A stretch of 64,000 bases of DNA from Hypoxylon rubiginosum (Eukaryota > Ascomycota > Sordariomycetes > Xylariales > Hypoxylaceae), in the NCBI GenBank assembly GCA_902806565.1, contig CADCXA010000001.1, forward strand, positions 186,001-250,000, given 5' to 3'. The notes beneath the pieces were generated by a model. That model made no database searches. It was not told the origin of the DNA and saw nothing but the letters and a program-made list of their open reading frames with translations. Numbering within the stretch: the stretch's first letter is position 1; each line of letters opens with the position of its first letter. This document shows, one piece after another, positions 1 to 10,900 of this stretch. A program made the translations under genes and the position numbers.

Positions 1-3000
1 TTGGGGATTCGAAACAGGATCGACTTTATCATGCAATGGCGGGCGGTGATAGATCGTTAGGTTGGTAGTCTTCTATATCAGATGGATATATCGAACCCAA
101 TCGTTGGGGTCATCATTTCGTGTTCTGGTTGGCTGGTTTGATAGTGATAGGTAATTGGTGCTGGTGAAATAAGGGGAATTGGTGATGGTGTGTTGTGTGT
201 ATATCAGATCCTCCATTTCCTCATTTTCCAGTCTCCAGTCGTATTGATGCTGCTGCTGCTGCGGCATGTGAAGGTGACTTACATTACCCTAGATACCTGG
301 TACTAAAGCCAAGGAAAGCCGGTTGTCAGCAAACCCTGTCCCGGTGTGGCTGCTGCTTGATGACGAATGTAGCCGTAGTATAACGCAGCGCAATAAGGGT
401 TTCCGGGAGGCGAAAGATAATCCAGAGTATATTCGTACATGTTTCGTATATCGGAATTTATCGAATCTTCTATGGTCCTTTCTGTAACGAATACGTACCT
501 GGGTAGTGTACTGGCTGGATGATAGAATCCTCGAAGCGTCTATACGTCCTGACATGCCGAAACAGATGGCCCTGTCTAAGAGGTAGCTAGCCAGATCTAT
601 CCAATCGTGAGGATCCAACTCGTACGAGAACCCAGAGTTGATCCCCTTGGCGAGATTTTCTACGTACTCCGTAAAAAGAAAACTAACCACCAATAGCTAT
701 CACCAAATAGCAAGATGGCGCATGAAAGGATTTGCAGTTATCAAGGTAGCAGACCGGTATTAGGGAAGCACTAAAAACACTACGATCAGTTGCGATGTAT
801 GATAGCGGGCTGATCGTTTCCTACTGGAAAGCCACATGGCGAGATCTGCAGTTCGTCCCCCCCAGCCGCCCTCCCAACATCGCGTCGATCTTTATCGTGG
901 AGCTCTACATAGTAAGGAGGCCTGGCCGCGTACCGGTGTACGTACAGCTATGTACAAAGAGTTGAAGTTGTTTTTTGAGGTCGCATTTCGCTCCTCTCAC
1001 AAATCTTTTTCCGCAGAGCCGCCACCAATCCTTTTGGAAGTAGGCATTATGTAGGCAGCCTACTTCGTACGGCACAGACATATAGATGAACGAATTTGGC
1101 AACAACACGATACTGATCTACCCTGATCTACCCGCACGGACGTTTGTTCTCTTTCTTTTTCCAGGTTATCCGTATTCCATATTTTCCTGACTCATCACCA
1201 ACCGAGCCGGGGTCCCTCTATTCCAACGACTTCTCTTCTTCCCAACTCTGATAAAAGGGATGGGATGGTACCTAGGTAGCAAACGGATCGGGTAGTCTCG
1301 TTTGTTCCTAAAGGGGAACGATGAATGAGAGGCTGCCGATGACCGACCGACGTCACAGCGACTGCGACGACAATGGCTATGATAAGTGACAGCAGCAGCT
1401 ACACCAGGAAGCCGAATGCGATGTCGTTAATTGCCCACTATAGCGCCAATAAGCAAATACTTCATCGTGTTGGTGGTAAGATGCTTACCGGTAAAATCAC
1501 CACAGCTACGGGAAAACACGTTCTCGCTCACCTCGGGTAGTTTGTCTACGTTCTAATTGCAGACCGTGGAGCTTCCTATTCCATACCCCCTTCTAAGCAG
1601 GTCGGAGAATATTGCGAGTCTGACATTTGATTAAAGTTACACGCGTGCTCATTCTAGACCGCTGGCATCTGTGTAATCGTCGCGGTACCGTCGTGGTACT
1701 CTCCAACAGACTCTAACAAAATCCATGTATGCTTCCCAAATGTATGCCTCCAAATGTACGCCTCCAATTCGAGATATCTGATTAGAGGCTGGAATTCATC
1801 AATACGGCATCATTCGCCGAATATATGCTTGTATACTTCCTACCTCGAGTATCACAACTTGCTTCCCCTGACCTATTTAGGCATTTAGAAGTCTACCTAC
1901 ATATGAGGTAGGTATCTAGTCTCCAACATGAGAATCACAGACGCTCGGCTCCGTCCGATTTTTCTCAAATCTTTAAGCCGTTAGGTGAATGCTGAAAGTC
2001 TTCTCCTTCTCTCAGTGTTGGTTGGTATTGTAGTAACTGTAGTAACAGTAAGGTGATTTGATTCCCTCCCATCCCTTGCTTATCTACCTCCTGTCTACCT
2101 AAGCCGAATCAGGACACCAGCATCACGATAATCTGCAACGTGAGGTACCATGTTACCGTGTTCTACCATGTATGGATGGTCCCGCAGAGTGAAGCTTACC
2201 TGATTGCCCGAGTACCTCCTTTTACCATGTATATGTAGCACTCACCTGGCCAGTCAAAGCGGCTGTTACCGTGATGACCTCATTTCTCTCAACCCCCTTC
2301 CCTTCCCTTCCCTATCACAAGCAAATTGAACCACCACGGAACATTTCATCTTTTTAATTCGTTCTCATTTACGAAGAAACCCCTGAATTACCTCGGTGGC
2401 GTAGTAATTCCTTGTTGAACGTACCACCCAAATGGTCAAAATCCAAAAAAGAGGACCTCCTTGCTCCGCGTCCATCCCGTCTGCCGGCAGCTTGTGCGAC
2501 ATGCTGCATTACCCGTTGCGAATGAACAAGGGAGACAGGATCGGCAATGTTGAAATGATGTTGTTGAAACCGAATAGACGTGAGTGATGCAAATGAAGCC
2601 ATCACGAAACCTAAAGTCTCCCCTCCCTCTTTATTTTTGTATACGGAAATCGTCCGAAACACGCCCCAATGCTACCTTATTGCATTCGCGCCCTCCAAAT
2701 GTACTAGCAGCTCACGTCTCCCTTGTCATGCCGCCCTGCTCGATGACGGGGGTGTAAGAGCCCAACCGCTGCACGACTGCATCACCGCACCACAGGGGAG
2801 ATATCAGATAGGGGATAGGGGTGTCGCATTACTTCCAGAACCCAATACCCTTACACCTCATGCCCTTACACCCTCATGCCGAAGCTGGACTCTGGATTTT
2901 TGACGCTTTTTGACAACTCTGCATGACGAAAATGTCGACCTGTTACGCCACACTCCAGCATCCCGTCGCGGCCGGAATACTTATATGATGCATGCACATC

Positions 3001-3004
3001 AACG
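1..3004. other. Intergenic region without a supported gene
   Basis: No reading frame here has convincing composition, splice structure or a recognisable family. The longest frame is a 134-codon minus-strand stretch at 289-693, which I could not relate to any family. The segment has many short pyrimidine runs and variants of the motif CTACCT/AGGTAG, including one exact TACCTAGGTA palindrome at 1269. The part just left of 3004 is the expected 3' flank of the minus-strand SHMT gene. An unusual small gene or a non-coding RNA could have been missed. Confidence 0.5.
1269..1278. promoter_or_regulatory. TACCTAGGTA palindrome, copy 1
   Basis: Exact 10-bp palindrome in intergenic DNA. It is one of seven exact copies in the window, none of them in a coding exon. 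Function unknown; a dimeric transcription-factor site or a repeat-derived motif are both possible. Confidence 0.4.
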
Positions 3005-4885
3005 TCATTGCCTCTCATCCCACGGCAGCGGGTAAGTGCCCACCCAATCCGAAACTTCGGCGCGCAGCTGTACGATTTCCGGATCTTCCTCTCCGGTGCC
3101 AAGGTAGTTGAAGAAGAACTTGAGCTTGTACTTCTCGCCCTTCTCCTCCGCAGCCTTGCGCGCCGCCTTGTCTACTCTGGCCGCGATCGTTACCGCGCGG
3201 TCGATGATGTCGGCCACTCTGACAAAGTCGCTTTCCCCGAAACCGCGCGTCGTCATCGCCGGCGTGCCTATGCGTAGACCGCCCGGAACCATGGCTGACT
3301 TATCTCCAGGAACCGTATTCTTGTTGCTAGCCACGCCAACCAGCTCGAGGACCCTTTCTACGCGAGCGCCGTCGACGCCCTGGGGCTTGAGGTCTACGAG
3401 CACGAGATGGTTGTCTGTGCCGCCGCTCACAAGCTTGTATCCGAGGCCACCGCTGCTCTTGGACTCGCCTAAACGGTTTGCGAGAGCCTGCGCATTCGTC
3501 AGGACTTGTTCCTGGTAGGTTCGGAATTCAGGTGCTTGGGCCTGCTTCAGTGCTACGGCCAATGCAGTAATTGTGTGGTTATGAGGGCCGCCTTGGTGAC
3601 CCGGGAATACCGAGTTATTTATCGGGTTCTCTAGGTCGTACATTGTCTCTTGCTTGGTCTTGGGATGAACCTTTCTCACGCCCTTGCGGAAAAAGATCAT
3701 GGCGCCTCGTGGACCACGTAGACTCTTGTGGCTTGTCGTAGTTACGATATCGGCGAAGCTAAAGGGGTTCGGGATGACCTTGGCTGCGACCATACCCGAA
3801 ATGTGCGCGATATCAGCGAGTAAGTATGCGTTTACCTTCTCAGCCGTCTCTTTGATCGCCTTGTAATCGATGAATCTCCCATACGCGCTGGCACCGGCAA
3901 CAATAATCTTCGGTCGGTAGATCTGAGCGAGCTCGTCCAATTTCTCGTAGTCGATTAGACCCGTTTCTTCGTTTAATCGGTAAGGAACGGTCTCGAAGTA
4001 TTTGGAAACGGCCGAGATCTTCTTAGTGGGAGTTTGGTAGCCGTGGGAGAGGTGACCTCCATGAGGGAGATCCAATCCCATGAGTCGGTCGTGAGTATTC
4101 ATCAGGGCGGAGTAGACATATAAGTTCGCTGGGGCGCCGGAGAGTGCTATTCATGAAGCCTTGGTTAGCTTTCGCAACTGCTTGGCTGTATAGCCGATGT
4201 CTTGTAACTGTAGACTCGGATTTGGATCCAGACTCACGTTGAACGTTGACACCCCATTCCTTCTCGTCCAAGCCAAAAGTCTCGAGGGCTCTCTGCTGGC
4301 ATAGTCTCTCGGACTGATCGATGAACTCGTTGCCAGCATAATACCTTGCTCCGGGATATCCTTCTGAGTACTTATCTATGCCTCGGAGTTAGCTCCATCT
4401 GCCAAGGGTTTTCTCTTTCTCCATGGGTTCTCTTCGTACTTTGCATGACACTACCTAGCGCATCGAGGACGGCTTGCGAGGTAAAGTTCTCCGAGGGGAT
4501 CAAGTTGATGAAGTGCTTCTGTCTGTTTTTCTCCTATATTTACTCGTCAGCAGCTGAATACTGCTTGCTGCAAATCTAATGCCCCTGCATGTAGTCTAGA
4601 CGTTGTAGATGTCGGAGAGGTGGTCTACATACTTTCTCGATAATATCGAACACTGCTGGATCTGCTTCTTGTAGGTGGGCTGAGAGTAACTGCGCAGACA
4701 GATCTATGTCAGCAAAGGGTACCCAAATGAACTTCAATCGACTTAAGCCCACTTACTCGTTGCTGAACGTCCAGTGTGGTAGACGATTGCGCCCGTCGTG
4801 TAACATATCGCACTGTAGTTGGGGTTGACCATCTTGGCAAAGAGCGGAGCGCACGTGAGGTGCCTCGAAGGGCAGATAGAGACAT
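3005..4885 (-). CDS. SHM1: Serine hydroxymethyltransferase, mitochondrial
   Basis: PLP-dependent enzyme interconverting serine plus tetrahydrofolate with glycine plus methylene-tetrahydrofolate. I read five exons: 4885-4757, 4689-4633, 4533-4440, 4375-4238 and 4146-3005, giving 519 aa, a normal length for the mitochondrial form. The N-terminus is rich in Arg, Ser and Leu with no acidic residues in about the first 38 positions ([16 protein letters not shown]...), which fits a mitochondrial presequence. Family landmarks are in order: the NLIPSENF block, [13 protein letters not shown], the HGGHLSHGY block, and [13 protein letters not shown] with the PLP-binding lysine near residue 280. The start is the ATG at 4885; two more in-frame codons upstream lack an ATG. 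The tight match to the family makes the identity nearly certain; mitochondrial targeting is inferred from the N-terminus. Confidence 0.96.
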
Positions 4886-5751
4886 GATCAATTGGATGAC
4901 GGGTTATCCTCAATTGATGTGCGGTAGGCGTACGAAGGTGTATGTGAAAAGGGGATTTGCCCTCAGATATCGTCGTGTCTCGTGAGTGAGGAGATAGTAA
5001 ATATGGCACCGTCTAACCAAAGGTCTCCCTCTATATCGCCATAGTGAGATGAATTGGTAAAATTCACGATAACTTCTTAGATGTTTCCCCCCTTTCGTAA
5101 GCGAAGTCGGCTCCTTTTTTCTAAACGGCGGAGTTTTTCAAAAAGGAACCTAGAGTCGATAGGATAGAGTCAGCCTATCGTGAGCTCACTATCGGAAAGC
5201 TTCAAAGATTTCTAACTAGGGGGTGCTTAGTTGCTCTTAGTTACTCCGTACAGGGAGCTCTACCACCACTAAGCCGCCGATAACGATCCTAATAAACGTA
5301 CTGAAAGTACGCTGTCAGCTCCGAAGGCGGGGTCTTTTTGGGGTCCCTTGCGGGGAGTTCTTCTGACTAAACCACTCGTTATCGCCTATCGTTACTATCG
5401 TAACTATCGTGCACCTATGAAGGCTTTGGCCCCGAGTTAACTAGGGCAGGTCTAGCGTCCACGTGACACTCTAGCTCCCGTCAAATCGCGAATCTCTGAA
5501 AATTTCCTCCCCTTTTTCCTCCTTTCTTCTGTATCAACTAAATTGGATGTGACGAGCTCCGCTTCCAAGGCAGATTCATTTCCACTGTTTACTTAGTATT
5601 CAGTCGGGAGTATGCTAGACATGTCCCAGGCGGCACCTCACCACCTTAAATGGGACAATTTGAAGATATCTGATCCAATAACGTTGATCTCGATTTATTT
5701 CTTGTCATCTTGTTACTAGCATCAAGCATTGTTCCATCATTTCCCTATGCC

Positions 5752-5761
5752 TACCTAGGTA
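5752..5761. promoter_or_regulatory. TACCTAGGTA palindrome, copy 2
   Basis: Exact copy of the intergenic palindrome, about 870 bp upstream of the SHMT start and about 640 bp beyond the RPL19 stop. Confidence 0.4.
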
Positions 5762-5994
5762 ATGAATCAGAGCCTAGCATTACTAGCCTCAAAAAGAACA
5801 AGTCAACACATGGGATACCTTGCTAGCTACGATTTGAATGGGATGAGCAACGGTGGGAAGGACTTACACTATAGTACTATGTAGTGACTATGGAGCACAT
5901 TGAATCTATGATTTGTGTCATGCCTTTCCCACACATTTACATTTAACCCTTTTTGACTACCATGAGAAAGGAGGGGGGGTACCAAATAGTGCTG

Positions 5995-6011
5995 ATAGGA
6001 ATCGAACCTAT
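5995..6011 (-). other. tRNA T-arm / RNA polymerase III B-box-like element
   Basis: On the minus strand this reads as a perfect 5-bp stem (ATAGG/CCTAT) enclosing a 7-base loop TTCGATT. It contains GGTTCGATTCC, which matches the B-box/T-loop consensus GGTTCGANNCC exactly, and CAGCACTA follows as a possible acceptor strand. I could not find a partner for that acceptor strand, nor a credible D arm or anticodon arm, within about 180 nt upstream. It may be a tRNA remnant, a polymerase III promoter element of another RNA, or chance. Confidence 0.25.
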
Positions 6012-6401
6012 CCCCCCTTTCAAACTCCCCGAGTCCATCTGCCCTTTCATCCGAGTGACGACTCATGCCGACAACTCTACAGAAGTGATATAATCCCACG
6101 ATAGCGTAGTAGTAGGAAGACTCATCCTCTCGAAGGCTTCTTACAGACGTGTCACGTTTCAAGGCGTCGAAAGGCACAGTAAAAAGAATTAGGCGTCGTG
6201 ATCATTGATTCCGTTTTCAATGCCATACATGCAAAACCCGGCGGCGGAAGCATTACGACCGAAGGGCGCAAGGAAAAAGAGACCCAACCATATACTCCGA
6301 ATGCAGCCGTCTGGAATTCCGGTAATTCATATGACGACACGCCTAGCTTTCCTACGTAGCTTGATCGTGCGCATACGTTGTCTTCCTTATCCCTTCTCCG
6401 T

Positions 6402-7364
6402 TTATGCCTCCTCATCCTCGCCGGCCAGCGCACTTCGCTTAGCCGCCTGTCTCTCCGCCTTGCGCTCACGGGCCGCCTTGTTCTTCTGTCTCTTGGCGTC
6501 CATCTCGTCCTGGAGCGCGCGCTCACGAGCCTTCTCGGCCTTGGCACGGTGGATCTATAGTAATGTACGTTAGATATACCATACAATAATTTTGGGAGGG
6601 CCGGCGGAGTAGAATGATAGAACATACGTGCTCAACTAGCGCTCGCTTGTGCTTGAAGGCGTTACCCTTGCTGGAGTGGTACAGCTCGTGGTACAGGTGC
6701 TTGTCGATCTTGCCGCTGGCACGGTACTTGACCAGGAGACGGCGGAGGACTCGGAGACGTCGCATCCATAGAACTTGTCTGTCCCTAAGTGTTAGCTGTC
6801 CGTTCGTTCCATCTCACGGACTATTCGCCGTGTCCGCTCGATTCCGTTCGCCTAGCGAATCCGGGTTCCAAAGGGATAAACATACTCAGGCATGCGAGCA
6901 TCTGCGGTACCCTTTCGCTTACCGAATCCTCGGTGTCGGCCATCACGTCGGGCGAGGTTCAGCTCACGGGCGCGAGATCGGGAGTGCATGGTGACGGGCT
7001 TGCGGATGATGAGGCCATCGCTGACGAGTTTTCGGATAGTCTGGCGGGAGTTGGCGTTGGAGATCTCGTTAACCTCGTTGGGGTCGAGCCAAATCTTTCG
7101 CTTACCGCATCCGATGACGGACGCAGCGAGGCGCTTCTGGGTGCGAAGGTTGACCCTGGGAGAGGAGAGGAATTAGTATTTATTCATTGATAATTTCGTA
7201 TTGGTGTGATATATGTGTTTGTGATTTGGCGATTATCGATGACGCTGTAGTTCGGAAAGGCGCGAAAACTGCCTCGCAGAATCGAATGCGATGTTGGAGA
7301 AGAATCCCTCATCATGATTGAGAGCTTCAGAAGCTTCTTCCCAATTGGATTCATCTACTTACAT
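6402..7364 (-). CDS. RPL19: 60S ribosomal protein L19 (eL19)
   Basis: Structural protein of the large cytosolic ribosomal subunit. Four exons: 7364-7363, 7155-6886, 6778-6628 and 6554-6402, adding to 576 nt and 191 aa, the usual eL19 length. The protein runs from [12 protein letters not shown] through [15 protein letters not shown] and the [12 protein letters not shown] block to a long Lys/Arg/Ala helix ending in an acidic tail (GEDEEA). Exon 1 carries only the A and T of the start codon: donor GTAAGT follows directly and the G comes from exon 2. As I recall, the yeast RPL19 genes have the same 2-nt first coding exon, so this is a conserved arrangement and not an error. Introns are 207, 107 and 73 nt. 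Introns near the 5' end are typical of fungal ribosomal protein genes. Identity is certain. Confidence 0.98.
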
Positions 7365-7988
7365 CTTGAAGTGCGGGCGTTGGCGATGGTCGAGGATGTG
7401 CTGTTAATGTTAGTAAGGTGGAAGGGTTGAAGTGAATTAAGAGGCCCCTCTCGAAGATTGCACACACAACGAGAATTTCTGAGACGGCAAGAAACTTTTG
7501 TGGACTAATCACCCGATTTGTCCGGGTAGGGTAAGCGAAGAGGGCAACCTGAGTCACATGACCTTACTAGTGTTAGTTGTATGGTCTGTGCTCACCACAC
7601 CTTTGAAATATTCAAAAAGGTATTGCATTAGTGGGTATCTGGAAAACTATGCGTATGTGGGATAAATCAATATGCATCAATTGAGCATTTTCGAGCGTAT
7701 CCGAGTTGACCCCTTTCCTTTGTTCCCTCATGATGGCATATCGTCTTTCCCGCGCAAGTAGCCACAGTATACGCAGTAAATATTCGGTCAATATCACATT
7801 ACAAAATACAGGCAGAAATTGTCAAAAGTACCTGATTTGTTTTATCTACCTTAGATGCAGTAGGAATAACAACATGGCCGATCGTGAATGCATCTCCCAT
7901 GTTCATGTCTTCATATTCAGGCTCCCTCTTCTCATCATACCGTTCGTCATCTTCAACCACATCCATCCCCATTCGTCACTGACCTGAC
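7365..7988. other. Intergenic: RPL19 promoter and GCN1 3' flank
   Basis: This 624-bp stretch separates the RPL19 start from the GCN1 stop, both on the minus strand, so it must hold the GCN1 3' untranslated region and the RPL19 promoter. There is a short pyrimidine-rich patch on the minus strand near 7420-7470, as expected in front of a ribosomal protein gene. No coding frame is supported. Confidence 0.5.
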
Positions 7989-10900
7989 CTAATCCTGCGA
8001 GAACACGCCACCGCCAATTTCCACAGAGCCCACGCTCCAGATCTCCTTTTCGTCTTCCAGCTCGTCATTGGCCAATCCTAGACCGCCCTGTCCACCCTCT
8101 GCCTCTCTTCGTTCCCTCGCCTGGCTGCCTAACCTGACAGCTACCCTCTTGAAGTAGTCCTGCATGCTCCGCTTCGTATTGGCCGGTAAGTCGGCCGCCG
8201 CGCTACCGCCCATGTACTTCTCAAAGACCTTGGTCTCTTCGTCCACAACGCTGAACAGCTCGATGAACGCTGACTCCGCTGCTAGCTTGACGGGGATGAC
8301 CGGGTCTCGCACCGATGCGAACACCGGTGGTGCCAACAGCGGGAGGTGAGGTCGTACCATCTCTAGGTTGGCGCGCGACACGGTCCGCACTATGACTAGC
8401 GCAAGACGACGAGAGTCGGATGGATTCCCGGGCCCAATTATCGTCGCGAGCGTTGAGAAGACCGGCTTGGTAGATTCGAAGGATTTTGGTGAGTCTGTCA
8501 GGAGATATTTACCAGTTGCTAAAATACTATTATCTGCCACGAAAAGCTGTATGTCTAATATTAGCAAGGAACTAGTCAGGTCTGTCAGTGATATTAGGGG
8601 ACGCTTACGTTCTTATTCGACATTCCCTGGCTGAGTAGGTCGGGCAGGTCTTCGGCTAGTGGGCTCTCTAATAACGTCTGCGGCGATTCCACCAAGACGG
8701 CATTGAGCGCAAGTACAGACGAGTTGGTAAAGTGAGGAGTTGCCACGCGATTCTTTAACAAACTGTGCGCAATCTCGGGCGGTACGTTCTTGATAAGGGC
8801 ACCGAGTAGTTTGGCATTGGTTACCGTCATTGTCGTATCCGTCGTGTCCGTTTCGAGATCGATCAACCCCAAAACAGCCGTTCGCGAGCTCTCGCCCATG
8901 TTGGAACCTGCTTTGCTGATGACCTCGTATAAAGCCTTTAGCATGGCAGTCTTGACACCTGGATCTGATGTCTTGGAACCGGTAACAAGTTCCGCTATTA
9001 ACGGATCCACACGCGGCGTGAACTTGATTAGCGTACCTAACGCCTTAGCAGCCCGGGATCGTAGAAGTTCGCTAGTGGTATCAGCAAGCGCTCGCGCGAA
9101 AGTTCGCTGAAGCTGGGGTAGGAAGGGCTTGAGAGCGGTTGGCATCTTCTCCAACAGATTGTTGAGAGTCAGGAGAATAGCCGCCTTGACATCAGTAGAC
9201 CGCTCGGATACGACACGAATAAGGGGACCGGTGATCTGCGTGACGAAGGGCTTAAGCGACGCCTCGCTGGTCCTGTCGACAATATCGGATATGGCCAGCG
9301 CAGCGCTTGTTCGCTGCTCCGACGTCCCGTTCATGAGACCTTGCAGGAAGATGGGCAGTATAGCATTGATACCCTTGGGAAGCTCGAAGCCGGGGAGATA
9401 CGAGCCGGCCACTCCAACTTGCAATAGTGTTTGTCTGGTAGATTGCACGAGGGCCTCCATCTCTTCCTTCTTAAGCTTCTTTGTAAACTCGCTGAGCGCC
9501 GTCCACGCAGCCTTGACAACGTCCTTGTCCCGGTCGTCAAACGAGATTAGCAGGGCACGGATGATATCTTGGTCGTAGCGGGAATAGTCCACGGTGGCAT
9601 TAGCAAAGAAGATCGCCAGCCGCGACGCTGTTACAGCGCGCTTGCGGTGGTCGTCGTTCTTGACTAGCTGTAGTAGTACGTTCATAACAGTGTTGAGTCC
9701 GTCGTACTCGTCTATTGACTGTATGACGGTGTCAAACGCGCCTTCGAGGTCGGCACGGAGCTCATCATCCTTGGTATTCACGATATTGTCCATGAGAGAA
9801 TTGATAATGTTCGGCAGGCGCCGGTTCATAGCAGGGCCCGCTACTTGGGATAGAGATGCCAAAGCTTTGGCGTTGAAAGCCGAGATCGGGGGTGTAATCA
9901 AGGTCGGGATGAGGTTCGGTAGGATAATGTTAGACCTTGTCGTCTCGGTAAGCAGCGTCAGGAGAGCAGACAGCGCGTTATCAGCTCCACCTTCGGAACG
10001 CAAAAGGCTGAGGAGGTACGGGAGCACCTGGTCAACCGCTCGCTTGCCGATAATCTGCTGGAGCGAGTCGAATGCCTCGGCGGCAGCCTCTCTAACCTCT
10101 TCGTCGGAGTCTGTGAGCGCTGTCCGCACGACGGAGATGAGTGTCTTTTCGTGATCCTCGAGGGCTTCGTCCGAGGCCGACGAGATAAGTTCCTTCAGCG
10201 CCAAGCAGATTCCTTGCCTAGCGTTGGTGTCCGTTGCGGTCTGAAGGCCCTCTTCGAGCGTCGGGAGGAGACTTGACAGGACACCGTCACCAGCCCTGCG
10301 GATCAACTCTCCTAGTGCGTTGCTGGCAATTACCTTATGCTCCATATTCGAACTTCCCAGACGGCGAATGATGAGTTGCGTGAGAGTAGGTGTAAGTTCC
10401 TTGAGGGTTCTCGGTGTAGCAACCAGTGCCTTCCATACGCTCACGGCGGCGGCACGTACAGCGGTAGCAGTATCGCAGCGGCAGATATACAAAGCAGAAA
10501 GAATCTTATTTCGCTTCTCTTCTCCGAGTACTTCGCGAAGGGATGCGCCAGCCTCCTTCGCGCTCTCCTCTTCGTCTTCCGCGTCAGCCTTTCCGCTGAT
10601 ACCAGTCAGGTTAAAGAGGAGATCGCCGACGAGCTCGACGGAACTCAACCGAATCCTATAGCTGTCATCTGCTAATCCTCTTTCTAGCTCTGGCAGCAAG
10701 AGGTCCACAGCCCTGGCGGCAAAGTTCTTCACCAATAGTCGACCAGCACGTAGGGCAGTCTCGCGGATCGACTCGATGTCGTCTGCAAGGCCGGCCAGAA
10801 TAGGGGGGATGATCTTTCCGAGATAGTTGGCAAAGCTGTTGCCAAAGCAGACGGGCAAGAAGATGAAGAGAGACATGAAACCCTCCCTGATAGCAGGTTT

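Larger units (their letters stand above)
4886..6401. other. Intergenic region, SHMT promoter side and RPL19 3' side
   Basis: This 1.5-kb stretch lies upstream of minus-strand SHMT and downstream of minus-strand RPL19. It holds an imperfect inverted repeat (about 5109-5119 against 5139-5149, CTCCTTTTT facing AAAAAGGA), an exact TACCTAGGTA palindrome at 5752 and a tRNA T-arm-like element at 5995-6011. No protein-coding frame is supported. Confidence 0.5.

Noticed and set aside
289..693. 134-codon minus-strand frame near the left end
   Set aside because: Some stretches look protein-like, but no start context, intron structure or family could be supported.
7156..7362. Possible snoRNA in RPL19 intron 1 (ATGATGA box on the minus strand)
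   Set aside because: No CTGA D box lies at a suitable distance downstream and no terminal stem is seen.
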